Shown here in pieces: positions 43,008-53,900 of a stretch of DNA of 64,000 bases (the first letter of the stretch is position 1; each line of letters begins with the position of its first letter). Under the pieces are notes generated by a model that made no database searches, had not been told where the DNA came from, and worked only from the letters and a program-made list of their open reading frames with translations. The DNA is from Sediminibacterium sp. (GTDB lineage: Bacteria > Bacteroidota > Bacteroidia > Chitinophagales > Chitinophagaceae): assembly GCF_030695065.1 (NCBI RefSeq), contig NZ_JAUYTR010000011.1:496001-560000 (forward strand), in the 5' to 3' direction. Made by a program: the position numbers and the translations under genes.

Positions 43008-43979
43008 TTAATCAAAGCTTTGGTTGCTAGCAGCAGCTAATTTAAGAATACGGTCAAATTGAGCTGGGGTTAAGTCGTTATAAAAGAAGTAAATCGGGTC
43101 CAGTTGTGTACCATTCTTATGAACTTCATAATGTAAATGTGGCCCTGTACTTTTTCCGGTACTACCAACATAACCAACAACTTCCCCTCTTTTTACTTTT
43201 GTGCCTACCCTGGCTTTAATGCGAACCATATGGGCATACAAGGTTTCGTATCCAAACCCATGGTTTACCACAACCCTATTACCATACCCGCCCGTATTAA
43301 ATCCAGCATCTTTTACCACCCCATCGGCTGCTGCATAAATAGGGGTTCCAACTGGGGCAGTAAAATCTAAGCCTGGATGCAACCTTCTGTCTTTGTAAAC
43401 CGGGTCAATTCTATAACCAAAACCAGAAGAGACCCTATTTAAATTTCTATTGCTAATAGGTTGTATAGAAGGGATTGCTGCTAATAACTTGGCTTTGTTC
43501 TTCACCATATTATCAATGGCATTAAATGACTTGCCTTGATAAGCCATTCTTAAACTAAGATTATTTAGTTGAGCCGCCATACTGTTTACCAATTCAGTTT
43601 CGCCCATACTTTGCACCAATTGTACTTCTTTTTTCTTTTCCATTTCCTTAACCCTGGCACTATCGGGTATTGGGTTCGATTCAAAAATGGATCTGTAAAC
43701 GTAATTATCTCTGTTGGCAATTTCGTCCATTTGAAGCTGCAACTGTTTAATTCGTTCTTCCATTACCTTATAATTCTGCTTTAGATCGTCGTTCTGTTGA
43801 CGAAGCAACTTCTCTTTGGGTGAATCTATATAACGGAATGTGATGGCAAAAATGAGGATTCCAGTAACAATAGAAGCTGCTATATACCCTAATACCTGAA
43901 GCAACCTAACCCTAAGGGGGGTAGTCAGCTTCTCGAAGCGCATATTATGTGTATTATAGAAGTATTTTACCTTTTTCAT
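43008..43979 (-). CDS. M23-family (LytM) peptidoglycan endopeptidase
   Basis: A 323-residue inner-membrane-anchored peptidase with one TM helix (about 28-50), a coiled coil (about 57-88) and a C-terminal LytM domain. Zinc ligands are intact: HPGLDF (His, Asp) and HLHYEV (catalytic HxH), with GYGNRVVVNHG in between, so it should cleave peptide crosslinks. Divergent from alaS across a 97-base region with a TATATTTG -7 element on this strand. It may act in wall turnover; similar TM-coiled-coil-M23 proteins serve division or rod-shape control. Confidence 0.92.
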   Translation of the reverse strand: MKKVKYFYNTHNMRFEKLTTPLRVRLLQVLGYIAASIVTGILIFAITFRYIDSPKEKLLRQQNDDLKQNYKVMEERIKQLQLQMDEIANRDNYVYRSIFESNPIPDSARVKEMEKKKEVQLVQSMGETELVNSMAAQLNNLSLRMAYQGKSFNAIDNMVKNKAKLLAAIPSIQPISNRNLNRVSSGFGYRIDPVYKDRRLHPGLDFTAPVGTPIYAAADGVVKDAGFNTGGYGNRVVVNHGFGYETLYAHMVRIKARVGTKVKRGEVVGYVGSTGKSTGPHLHYEVHKNGTQLDPIYFFYNDLTPAQFDRILKLAAASNQSFD

Positions 43980-44005
43980 GATCGGTTTTCAGCCCCTTAA
44001 ATCCG

Positions 44006-44013
44006 TACCTTTG
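44006..44013 (+). promoter_or_regulatory. -7 promoter element TACCTTTG for alaS
   Basis: TACCTTTG is an exact match to the Bacteroidota -7 consensus TAnnTTTG, 63 bases before the alaS start. The matching -33 element is only approximate (TTTT at 43986-43989). The divergent -7 element for the M23 gene lies 16 bases beyond. Confidence 0.45.
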
Positions 44014-44029
44014 CCCCTTTAAATAACAA

Positions 44030-44037
44030 CAAATATA
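44030..44037 (-). promoter_or_regulatory. -7 promoter element TATATTTG for the M23 peptidase gene
   Basis: On the minus strand the sequence reads TATATTTG, an exact match to TAnnTTTG, about 50 bases before the peptidase start. No clear -33 TTTG is seen at the expected distance. Confidence 0.4.
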
Positions 44038-44076
44038 GTTTCTACAGCCTTAATGGCATATAAAAAGTAATTCATC

Positions 44077-46701
44077 ATGACGAGTGCCGAAATTCGCCAA
44101 CAATTCTTAGATTTTTTTGCTTCCAAAAAGCACCAAATCGTTCCATCTGCTCCTATTGTAGTAAAAAACGATCCAACCCTATTATTCACTAATGCTGGAA
44201 TGAATCAGTTCAAAGATTATTTTCTAGGAAATAGTGTGCCTATAAGCCAAAGAATTGCAGATACCCAAAAATGTTTGCGCGTAAGTGGTAAACACAACGA
44301 CTTAGAAGAAGTTGGAGTAGATACCTACCACCATACTATGTTTGAAATGTTGGGAAACTGGAGTTTCGGGGATTATTTTAAAGCAGAAGCCATTGCTTGG
44401 AGCTGGGAACTCCTAACTGAAATTTACAAGCTACCCAAAGACCGATTGTATGTATCTGTATTTGAAGGCGACCCCGCTGAGGGCATACCTGCATCTACGA
44501 TTGCCTTACAAGAATGGAAAAAACTAGTAGCTGAAGATCATATCATATACGGTAATAAAAAAGACAATTTCTGGGAGATGGGAGACACCGGACCATGTGG
44601 CCCCTGCTCTGAAATACATGTGGATTGCCGCTCAGATGAAGAACGTGCAAAATTGCCTGGCAGTCAATTGGTAAACAAAGACCACCCACAAGTCATCGAA
44701 ATCTGGAACAATGTATTTATTCAATACAATCGTTTAAAAGATGGTTCTTTGGTTGAATTGCCTTCCAAACATGTAGATACAGGAATGGGATTTGAAAGAT
44801 TGGTGAGGGTTATTCAAGGAAAACAAAGCAACTATGATACAGATGTATTTACAGGTACTTTTGAAGCAATAGAAAAAATAACGGGTAATCAATACGATCG
44901 CTCCGATTCAAAGGAAGCCATTGCGTTTAGGGTAATTGCAGACCATATACGTGCAATTGGATTCACCATTGCCGATGGTCAATTGCCATCTAATACAGGT
45001 GCCGGTTATGTAATAAGAAGAATTTTAAGAAGAGCTGTCAGGTACTATTATTCTTACTTGAATTACAAGCAGCCTTTATTGTTTCAATTGATGCCGGTGT
45101 TGGCAAAACAATTTGAAAAAGTATTCCCTGAATTGCAGCAACAATTGGACTTTGTAAACAAAGTTGTAAAAGAAGAAGAAGATGCATTCTTAAAAACCTT
45201 AGACAAGGGTTTAAAAAGAATGGATGATATGATTAAAAACAGTACCGATCTAATTGATGGCAAAGCAGCTTTTGAACTCTTTGACACTTTTGGTTTCCCA
45301 ATAGATCTTACTCGACTGATTGCTTCAGAAAACAATAGAACCATTGATGAAGCAGGATTTGAAAAAGAAATGCAGCAGCAAAAAAGCAGAAGTAGAGCAG
45401 CCGCAACATTAGATACAGAAGATTGGGTAATTGTTTCAGAAAATAAAGGAGAGGGATTTGTTGGTTACAACCAATTAACCACCCAAAGTAATATTACCAA
45501 ATACAGAAAAATCAGCGCTAAAGGGAAAACGCAATTTCAATTGGTATTAAATACCACTCCATTTTATGCTGAAAGTGGTGGACAGGTTGGCGATACAGGC
45601 TGGTTAGATTTTGGTAGTGAAAAAATTGCTGTAACAGATACCAAAAAAGAGAATGACCTGATTGTTCATTTTGTAAATCAATTACCTGCTGAAATAGTAA
45701 AAACATTTACTGCAATAGTGGATACTGAAAAAAGACTGTTTACTTGCTATAACCATACTGCCACGCACTTGCTTCATGCAGCATTACGTAAAGTATTAGG
45801 AACCCATGTTGCACAAAAGGGTTCCTTGGTAAACGAAGAAAGTCTTCGATTTGACTTTTCTCATTTTGCTCGTTTAACAGAAGCCGAAATTACAGAGGTA
45901 GAAAATATTGTAAACGAAAAAATTAGACAAAATATACCAGTAGTTATTACAGAAATGCCAAAAGAAGAAGCGCTTAAATTAGGTGCAATGGCATTATTTG
46001 GAGAAAAATATGGGAATACAGTTAGGGTTGTTGTAGCCGATCCAAATTACTCTGTTGAATTGTGTGGAGGTACCCATGTGATGCACACGGGCATGATTGG
46101 CTTACTCAAAATAACAGCGGAATCTGCTGTTGCTGCAGGAGTAAGAAGAATGGAAGCATTAACAGGCAGCAATGCATTCAACTTTTTAAACAAGCAATTC
46201 AATGAACTTAGAACTGTTGCAGGTTTATTAAAAACACAAGACCCCATTAAAGCGATTGAAAAATTAATCCAAGAAAAACAGGAGACGGAGAAAAGATTGG
46301 AGAGTCTTGAAAGCAAACAGCTTCAACAAATCAGCAATTCCTTGTTACAAAAAACAAGTGCATTTTCTATTGGTAATGAGGAAGGAAAATTGATTGGTCA
46401 AGTTGTTGAAGTGAATAGTGCTGATCAATTAAAAAAACTTTGCTTCGATTTAAAAACAGGATTAGGCAATCATTACTTAGTTATTCTATGTGCCAATATT
46501 GCTGGCAAAGCTGCGGTATGTATCATGTTGAGTGATAGCATGGTGAATGAAAAAGGATTGGAAGCCCCTAAACTTATTAAAGAATATGCTACTCCTTTAA
46601 TTAAAGGGGGAGGTGGAGGTCAAAAAACATTGGCCACAGCAGGTGGGCAAGATGCTTCAAATTTGCCCGAACTGATTCAACAAATAAGCAGGCTTGTATA
46701 A
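44077..46701 (+). CDS. alaS: Alanine-tRNA ligase
   Basis: An 874-residue class II aminoacyl-tRNA synthetase charging tRNA-Ala. N-terminal aminoacylation domain with FTNAGMNQFKDYFLG and HHTMFEMLGNWSFGDYF, editing domain with the zinc/active-site pair HTATHLLHAALRKVLG and CGGTHV, then the C-terminal DHHA1-type domain with GGGGGQKTLATAGG. Length is canonical. It starts after a divergent promoter region and its stop TAA shares an A with the gatB start (TAATG), so translation is coupled. Confidence 0.97.
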   Translation: MTSAEIRQQFLDFFASKKHQIVPSAPIVVKNDPTLLFTNAGMNQFKDYFLGNSVPISQRIADTQKCLRVSGKHNDLEEVGVDTYHHTMFEMLGNWSFGDYFKAEAIAWSWELLTEIYKLPKDRLYVSVFEGDPAEGIPASTIALQEWKKLVAEDHIIYGNKKDNFWEMGDTGPCGPCSEIHVDCRSDEERAKLPGSQLVNKDHPQVIEIWNNVFIQYNRLKDGSLVELPSKHVDTGMGFERLVRVIQGKQSNYDTDVFTGTFEAIEKITGNQYDRSDSKEAIAFRVIADHIRAIGFTIADGQLPSNTGAGYVIRRILRRAVRYYYSYLNYKQPLLFQLMPVLAKQFEKVFPELQQQLDFVNKVVKEEEDAFLKTLDKGLKRMDDMIKNSTDLIDGKAAFELFDTFGFPIDLTRLIASENNRTIDEAGFEKEMQQQKSRSRAAATLDTEDWVIVSENKGEGFVGYNQLTTQSNITKYRKISAKGKTQFQLVLNTTPFYAESGGQVGDTGWLDFGSEKIAVTDTKKENDLIVHFVNQLPAEIVKTFTAIVDTEKRLFTCYNHTATHLLHAALRKVLGTHVAQKGSLVNEESLRFDFSHFARLTEAEITEVENIVNEKIRQNIPVVITEMPKEEALKLGAMALFGEKYGNTVRVVVADPNYSVELCGGTHVMHTGMIGLLKITAESAVAAGVRRMEALTGSNAFNFLNKQFNELRTVAGLLKTQDPIKAIEKLIQEKQETEKRLESLESKQLQQISNSLLQKTSAFSIGNEEGKLIGQVVEVNSADQLKKLCFDLKTGLGNHYLVILCANIAGKAAVCIMLSDSMVNEKGLEAPKLIKEYATPLIKGGGGGQKTLATAGGQDASNLPELIQQISRLV

Positions 46702-48146
46702 TGGACTTATCCCAAAAATACCAGGCCGTCATAGGTCTTGAAGTGCATGCACAACTTTCAACAAATAGCAAACTATTTAGTGGAGATAGTATTGCCTTCG
46801 GTAATGCCCCCAATACACAGGTTAGTCCAATTGCACTAGCGCATCCTGGTAGCTTACCTAAGCTGAATCAAAAAGCCGTAGAATATGCCATCAAAATGGG
46901 ATTGGCATGCAATTGCACCATTGCAGAACACTCTTTTTTTGCTAGGAAAAATTATTTCTATCCAGATCTTCCAAAAGGATACCAAATATCACAACATACA
47001 CACCCAATTTGTATCGGTGGTTTTATAACCATCAAAACCAATGAGGGAGAAAGAGCAGTCCAATTAAATCGGATTCACCTAGAAGAAGACGCGGGTAAAA
47101 GCATTCACGATTTGGACCCAGATAATACTTGTATTGACTTAAATAGAGCAGGTACACCCTTAATTGAAATTGTAACTGAACCAGATTTGTTTTCTGCGGA
47201 GGAAGCTTGGCAATATGTAACCGAAATAAGAAAATTGGTTCGCTGGATTGGCATTTGTGATGGGAATATGGAAGAAGGAAGTTTAAGATGCGATGCAAAT
47301 ATTTCTGTACGGCTCAGAGGCGCTGAACAATTGGGTACTAAAGTAGAAGTAAAAAATTTGAACTCCATTCGAAATGTAAAAAAGGCAATAGAATTCGAAA
47401 ACAACAGAATCATAACGGAATTAGAAAAAGGGAACAGTATTCAACAACAAACCCGAAGTTTTAATGCAGACAACGATACCACTTTTGCTATTAGAGATAA
47501 GGAAGAAGCGAATGACTATCGTTACTTCCCCGATCCAGATTTACCAGCGATACATTTAACGACAGAAGGTATTAAATTGATAAAAGAACAATTACCGGGC
47601 TTACCATATCAATTAATACAGCATTATCAAGCATCTTATCAGTTAAGCGCATACGACGCTAGCCAGCTTTGCGAAGAAAAATCCATTGCCGATTTTTTTG
47701 AACAGGCCATACAATTCACCAATCATTATAAAATGGTTGCAAATTGGATATTAGGCCCTATTAAGCAATTGATGAATGAGTCCCAAAAAAATATCCTAGA
47801 GCTCGGATTAACCGTACAACAATTAGCAGAGCTGATTGAATTAATTGAGGGAGGAAAGATTAATTTTTCAACTGCAGCTTCCAAATTATTACCCGCAATA
47901 TTGCATACTACTTCTGCACCATTAGCATTAGCTGAATCATTAAACCTGTTGCAAGTTAGCGATAGCAATGAATTAGAACTATGGGTTAATGCAACAATTG
48001 AAGCAATGCCCGATAAAGTAAAGGAATACCAAAAAGGCAAGAAGGGATTGATAGGATTATTTGTAGGAGAAGTAAAAAAAAGAAGCAAGGGTAAAGCCGA
48101 TCCCAAAATAGTTACTGAATTATTAGAACAAAAATTAAACGCTTAA
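46701..48146 (+). CDS. gatB: Asp-tRNA(Asn)/Glu-tRNA(Gln) amidotransferase subunit B
   Basis: A 481-residue GatB that phosphorylates the mischarged aminoacyl-tRNA and works with GatA/GatC to form Gln-tRNA(Gln) or Asn-tRNA(Asn). It opens with QAVIGLEVHAQLST, then FARKNYFYPDLPKGYQISQ, LNRIHLEEDAGKS and IEIVTEPD, and ends in the YqeY-like tail domain. gatA and gatC are not in the window. It begins in the last codon of alaS and is 9 bases before the TlpA-like gene. Confidence 0.97.
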   Translation: MDLSQKYQAVIGLEVHAQLSTNSKLFSGDSIAFGNAPNTQVSPIALAHPGSLPKLNQKAVEYAIKMGLACNCTIAEHSFFARKNYFYPDLPKGYQISQHTHPICIGGFITIKTNEGERAVQLNRIHLEEDAGKSIHDLDPDNTCIDLNRAGTPLIEIVTEPDLFSAEEAWQYVTEIRKLVRWIGICDGNMEEGSLRCDANISVRLRGAEQLGTKVEVKNLNSIRNVKKAIEFENNRIITELEKGNSIQQQTRSFNADNDTTFAIRDKEEANDYRYFPDPDLPAIHLTTEGIKLIKEQLPGLPYQLIQHYQASYQLSAYDASQLCEEKSIADFFEQAIQFTNHYKMVANWILGPIKQLMNESQKNILELGLTVQQLAELIELIEGGKINFSTAASKLLPAILHTTSAPLALAESLNLLQVSDSNELELWVNATIEAMPDKVKEYQKGKKGLIGLFVGEVKKRSKGKADPKIVTELLEQKLNA

Positions 48147-48155
48147 AATATACCT

Positions 48156-49295
48156 ATGAAAAAAACGATTTTTTTATTGCTGGGCACAACGCTGTTCTTT
48201 GGCGCTTGTGATCAGAAAAAAAAGTACGGAGCATTTACCGTTAAAGGAACAATCAAAAATGCGATTGCCCCTAAAGTGTATTTGCAAGAATTACCCTACG
48301 GAGGTGAACAGCCAATTATTTTAGATTCCATTAGCTTGAAAGCCGACGGAAAATTTAGTTTAAAGGGTATTGCAAAAGAAGAAGGATTGTACAGATTGGT
48401 TTTAGAGAATGGACCAGATGTATTAATCGTAAACGACAACGATGAAATTGAAGTGGATTTAGATGTTACTCGATACAGAGTATATGAAGTGAAGAACTCT
48501 CCAGCTTCTATGGCTATGCACACGCTATTTGAAGACTATAGAAAAAAAGATTCTGCATTGTACGCGGTATTCATGGAAATTGACTCTTTACAAGCTCAAC
48601 CCAAATCGGATAGCTTATTAAAAGTGATTCAAGGAAACAGAGATGCCAAGGTAAAAGAAATGAATACCATGGTTCGTAATTTTATTAAAGAAAGTGAAAG
48701 CCCTGCAGCAAGGTATTATGCATTGGGTATGGCTTCAAGAACCATGACACCAGATGAACTAAAAGCATTGGTAAATGAATCAGCTGAGAAATACAAAGAG
48801 CATACTGGATTAAATAAAATAAAAGAGCTAATTAATGCATCTGCTAAACAACAGCCTGCTGCGCCTCCTGCTTATGCGTTATTAGGAAAAGATGCACCCG
48901 AAATTAATTTACCCGATTTAGATGGGAAACCATTTACACTAAGCAGCTTAAAAGGCAAATATGTACTGGTTGATTTTTGGGCAAGTTGGTGTGGTCCTTG
49001 CAGAAAAGAAAATCCGAATGTGGTAGCTGCTTATAATCAATTTAAAAATAAAAACTTTACCATTCTTGGGGTATCATTAGACAACGATCAACAGGCTTGG
49101 TTAGACGCCATTAAAATGGATAAATTAAACTGGAAACATGTAAGTGATTTAAAGCAATGGGAAAGTGAAATGCCCAATATTTATCAATTCAATGCCATTC
49201 CATTTAATGTTTTAATTAGCCCAGAAGGCAAAATCATTGCATCTGATTTAAGAGGTAATCAATTATTTAAAACATTAGAAGAGCTCTTAAAATAA
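48156..49295 (+). CDS. TlpA-like thiol-disulfide oxidoreductase lipoprotein with DUF4369
   Basis: A 379-residue lipoprotein (lipobox FFGAC, Cys 18). N-terminal DUF4369-type beta domain (about 28-120), helical linker, then a C-terminal thioredoxin fold with ASWCGPCRKENP (WCGPC active site, about 273-277) and the cis-Pro loop. The DUF4369-TlpA architecture is typical of Bacteroidota; it probably reduces envelope disulfides. It follows gatB by 9 bases and ends at a strong bidirectional terminator. It is separate in sequence from the shorter TlpA-like lipoprotein at 1365-1889. Confidence 0.9.
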   Translation: MKKTIFLLLGTTLFFGACDQKKKYGAFTVKGTIKNAIAPKVYLQELPYGGEQPIILDSISLKADGKFSLKGIAKEEGLYRLVLENGPDVLIVNDNDEIEVDLDVTRYRVYEVKNSPASMAMHTLFEDYRKKDSALYAVFMEIDSLQAQPKSDSLLKVIQGNRDAKVKEMNTMVRNFIKESESPAARYYALGMASRTMTPDELKALVNESAEKYKEHTGLNKIKELINASAKQQPAAPPAYALLGKDAPEINLPDLDGKPFTLSSLKGKYVLVDFWASWCGPCRKENPNVVAAYNQFKNKNFTILGVSLDNDQQAWLDAIKMDKLNWKHVSDLKQWESEMPNIYQFNAIPFNVLISPEGKIIASDLRGNQLFKTLEELLK

Positions 49296-49360
49296 TGAGC
49301 AGATAGCAGTAGTATTACTATAAAGTAATTGGTTATTTTTTTACCGAGTTACTACAAACA

Positions 49361-49390
49361 AATAGGCCCCGATAAATATCGGGGCCTATT
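49361..49390. terminator. Bidirectional intrinsic terminator
   Basis: A perfect 13-base stem (AATAGGCCCCGAT at 49361-49373, its complement at 49378-49390) with a 4-base loop lies between the convergent TlpA-like and SusD genes, with T-rich sequence on the plus side. It should end both transcripts. Confidence 0.85.
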
Positions 49391-49443
49391 TTATTTATGT
49401 CTCGTCCTAATAGAAGTTGACTACAAAATCTATTTATAATAGA

Positions 49444-50880
49444 TTAGTTGGTATAACCTGGATTCTGTTGAATTACAGGGTTTGCTTGAATTTCCGCATT
49501 TGGAATAGGTAATAAGAAACGGAAACTACCAGCAGCTAAGTTTTGGGATGCGGCACTAGGCGCATCACTTAACAAACGTGCTACAGGTAAATTTCTTCTT
49601 TTTAGATCCCAGAAACGATGTCCTTCATAAGGCAATTCTTTAAAGCGTTCTTCCATGATAGCAGTAATAGCAGCATCCTTGGTTGCCAATGTTACATTGG
49701 TATAACCAGTGATTCTTGCAGTACGTAAAGCATTCAAGTCATTAGCAGCACCTACTAGATTACCTGCTTCAGCATGTGCTTCAGCACGAATCAAGTACAT
49801 TTCACCTGTTCTGAAAACTTTAGCATCTGCTACATTTTCAGTAGGTGTTCCGTAAGGAGTACCTGCATATTTATTGATAATTCTACCTGGGCGACCAGCA
49901 TTAGTTAATAGAATTTCATCTTTAATATAAGCTGCAAATCGAACGTCGTTTACTTTATCATATGAATCGTATAGCTTATCAGAGGGTCTCCAAGTTACTG
50001 TACCAATATTGGCAGCATTAGCAGAAGTACCTCTCCAAAGTGAACCAATACGACCACCTAAAGAAGCGGTACGGCTTAATTTAAAGGCTTGCTCATTTCT
50101 ATTTGCATCGGTCCAAATTCCTCCGAACTGGTTCATTGGAGATAAAGGTAAAGAATTGATATACTCAGTGCTGAAGGTAATTGCATCTGCATATTCTTTT
50201 AAATACAAAGCAACTCTAGCTTGCAAAGCCGAAGCTGCAGGACGAGTAGCTCTATAAATATCAGTTAAAGCAGTTGGCAATAGTGGCTTGGCAGCAACTA
50301 AATCAGCTTTTAACTTTGTAAAATAAGGAGTCACCTGAATTCTTGCAGTTGGAGCAAGTGAAGGTGTTTCCATATATGACATAGCCAAATCAGTACCTAC
50401 AGAAGAATTGCTATAATATTTATACAATTCAAAATGGCAAAATGCACGTAAAAACAATGCTTCACCTCTTAATCTTTCTTTTAAGGCAGCTTCTGTAGCA
50501 TTTGCAGCAACAGCATTTGGCAATGCCACTAATACACGATTTACCCTGTCGATGATTCTATAATAGAGGTTAAAAGCAGTAAAGTTATCACGGATACTGA
50601 TATCCGCAGAACTGTATTGCCACTCGTGAACAGTTGCAGCATTGTAGAACTCAGCCACTTTTACTTCATCAGAAAAAACGGCGTTTAACAAAATACCCAT
50701 TTCAACGTTCATTGCAGAGTAGGCACCAATGATACCTTGCTCTGTATTTGCTACTGTTTTCAAAGCGATGTCTCCACCAATGAAATCAGTTTCTTTTACA
50801 TCAATCACTTTTTTACAAGCCCCTAAAGACAATAGCAAAAAAGAGAAGATGACTAATTTATTTTTTTTCATTTGCTTCAT
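49444..50880 (-). CDS. SusD/RagB-like nutrient-binding lipoprotein (pair 1)
   Basis: An outer-membrane lipoprotein of about 478 residues, surface-exposed lid partner of the SusC-type channel. Lipobox LLSLGAC, then TPR-type helices typical of RagB/SusD (TEQGIIGAYSAMN; LRGEALFLRAFCHFELYKYY) and the C-terminal FKELPYEGHRFWDLKRR. Start taken at the ATG at 50880; a TTG at 50892 or ATG at 50871 are alternatives. It follows its SusC gene by about 35 bases. Substrate unknown, as no enzyme gene is near. Confidence 0.92.
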   Translation of the reverse strand: MKQMKKNKLVIFSFLLLSLGACKKVIDVKETDFIGGDIALKTVANTEQGIIGAYSAMNVEMGILLNAVFSDEVKVAEFYNAATVHEWQYSSADISIRDNFTAFNLYYRIIDRVNRVLVALPNAVAANATEAALKERLRGEALFLRAFCHFELYKYYSNSSVGTDLAMSYMETPSLAPTARIQVTPYFTKLKADLVAAKPLLPTALTDIYRATRPAASALQARVALYLKEYADAITFSTEYINSLPLSPMNQFGGIWTDANRNEQAFKLSRTASLGGRIGSLWRGTSANAANIGTVTWRPSDKLYDSYDKVNDVRFAAYIKDEILLTNAGRPGRIINKYAGTPYGTPTENVADAKVFRTGEMYLIRAEAHAEAGNLVGAANDLNALRTARITGYTNVTLATKDAAITAIMEERFKELPYEGHRFWDLKRRNLPVARLLSDAPSAASQNLAAGSFRFLLPIPNAEIQANPVIQQNPGYTN

Positions 50881-50915
50881 TTTAGTATTCAAGTTTGAAA
50901 TTGATATTAATGGTT

Positions 50916-53900
50916 TTAGAAATTAATATCGATACCTGTTACAAAAGTCCTAGGGTTAGGATATTCGTTCAAACTGATATTGTTATTGTCTTCAGGATCT
51001 AGACCTCTCCAAGGGCTCCAGATAGCTAAGTTCTGTGCTTGAACGTAGAAACGAGCTCCTTTGATGATGGTTGTTCCACCAGCAGTTTTGATAGGAGGAA
51101 TCTGATAAGCTACTGTCAAGTTTCTGAAACGTAAGAACTTCGCATCTTCCAAATCTGAAGAAGTAAATCCTCTGTCATAAATAGAAGACTGGAAAGGCTT
51201 AACATCACCTGGTTTCTGCCACTGACCATCAATCAATTCTCTAGATGCTCTAACAATGGTATGGTATCCAGGAGTACCTCTGGTAATCCAGTTGCGAGTA
51301 TTATTACTACGTACTACATCAAACTGATAAGTAAATAATGCAGAAACAGTGATTGCCTTGTAACGGATATCAAAGTTGAAACCACCCTGATGCTTTGGCA
51401 AATAAGTTCCAAACTTAGCAAAACGGCCTGCTTGCGCCTCAGAATATACAGTTGTTCCTGTAGGACCTTCGTACATTGGACGACCAGTTGCAGGATCTGC
51501 ACCTAAGTAGTTAACAGTGTAATGAGAACCATAAGGTAGACCCTTTCTGATAACAAATGTTCCTAAGAAATATTCATTAACCAATCCAAGATCTTCAATA
51601 TTGTTTTTGTTCATAGAATGGTTAGCGCCTACAGTGAATCCGAAATCTTTATTCTTGATTACGTCAACACTTACAGTTGCTTCCACACCCTTGTTCGTCA
51701 TAATACCAGCATTTACACTTAAGCTTCCGAAACCAGTAGTTCCAGAAAGTGGCTGAGTAACAAATAAATCTACTGTTCTATTATTGTAAACATCTACAGT
51801 GAAACGTGCGCGATTTTGCCAAACAGCAAAATCAATTCCAATATTTAGCTTTTGAATTTTTTCAATTTTCAAATCTGGGTTACCTGGGTTATTAGGTACT
51901 AAACCTACTACAGTTGATCCAGCATAAGCTGCAGTTCCAAAAGTAGGAACCTGAGGTCCTTGATAGTTAGGCACTCCATTCAAAGGAACGCCATATCCAC
52001 CAGTTGCAATAGATCCGATATTTGGAACGATACCATAACTAGCACGGACTTTTAAATCGGTAAAAATACGTTGGTTAGCCATGAAGTTCTCTTTCAAAGC
52101 ATTCCACACAAAACCTGCAGACCAAGTGGTAATCTCACGATTCGCTTGGTTCACAATTCTTGATGTACCATCACGTCTTACGTTTGCATTGATAGAGTAT
52201 TTACCATCATAGGTATAACGAGCAGTTGCAAAATAAGAGCGGATACCAAAACCAGACTTCGCAGAAGATGAGTTCTGAGGGTAAGTGGTTTGACCAGCAC
52301 CAACTGGTAATGCACCTGCACCTTGACCAGTTTCTGTTAAGCGTGGGTCTAGGTTAAATAAGGTAAGACCAATACCCTTAGACCATCCACGAACTACTTC
52401 AAAATAAGCGCCAGCTTCTACTTCATGAATATTCGCAATACGCTTAGAAAATACCAAGCTGCTGGTATTGATGATTTGAGAAGTTAAACGGTGACCCTCT
52501 TGAGCCAATCCACTTTGGAACTGTTGTAGAGAACCAATGTACGATCCAGGATTAACATAACGAGAATTGTCATCGTTTGAAACGTCAATACCGAAAGTAT
52601 TTTGTACGGTTAAACTTGGCAAAATTTTATATGCAACTGTTAAACCTGAATTTACTTTGATTTGGTTTAATCTATTTTTTGTGTTAGCAATACCTTCCAA
52701 TAAGTTACCTACTTGAGTTAATGCTAAAGAAGTATTTGCACCAAATATGATAGAACCATCTGCTCTGTAAGGGTTCTCATAGGTTTTAGCACGGTAAGTC
52801 ATTTGGAAAGGATTTCTTGGGCTATTACCTTGGAAATCTCCTTCCGCAAATTTGCTGATTGAATAACCTATTTGGTTATTGAAACGAACAGTTAACTTAT
52901 CTGCAGTATGCTCTAAGTTAAAACGAACAGTATATCTAGTTAACTGAGAACCAAGATCAATACCTTGTTGGTCAAATAACCCAGCAGACATAAAGAACCT
53001 TGTTTTATCGTTACCGCCAGACAAATTGAATTCATGTGTTTTAGAAACACCTGTTCTATATAAGATATCAGCCCAATTAGAATTAATTGATCCAATGCTA
53101 TCATACAAGAATTGTTTTCTTGCAGCAGTCATACCAGCAGGAATTGCTGGATTTCTTGGAGAATAAGTCCATCCTGGCGTATTATTAAAGCGCTGACGCT
53201 CTTCATATGCAAACATATCTGAAGTTTCCATCAAGTTCATTCTAGTAAAATCAGGAGCTTGAGTAAAACCATACTGCGTTCTGTAAGTTAAGTTGGTAGG
53301 ACCAGCTTTACCTTTTTTAGTAGTAATAACAATAACCCCTGTACCACCTCTAGCACCATATAAAGCTGCAGAGTTTGCATCTTTTAATACAGTGATAGAT
53401 TCGAAGTCGTTCGGGTTAATCGTCTGCATATCAAATGCAGGCAATGGAACTCCATCAATAACATACAAAGGCTGTGCACCAGCACCAGCAATTGACTGAA
53501 CTCCACGAATGGTTACTTGAGCAGAGCTACCTGGTTGACCAGAGCCAGAGTTAACTAGCATACCTGGAACACGACCTTGTAAAGCTTGGTCAAAAGCACC
53601 TACAGGAACAGTTTCAACTACTTTACCGCTTAATACAGCAGCAGCACCAGCAAACTGGGTTTTCTTCTCTCTAGCATAACCGGTTACAACCACTTCATCA
53701 AGGTTTTCTACAGTTGATCTAAGAGATACGTTCACCACATTGTTCTTGTCTATCTTAACCTCTTTAGGGGCTAGGTTAAGACCAGAAATAACTAAAATTG
53801 TTGCGGTTGAAGGAACAGATAGAGAGTAAGTACCATTTTCCTTAGTTAGTGTACCAGCAGTGGTACCCTTCACCAATACAGAAGCCCCTGACACGGGTTT

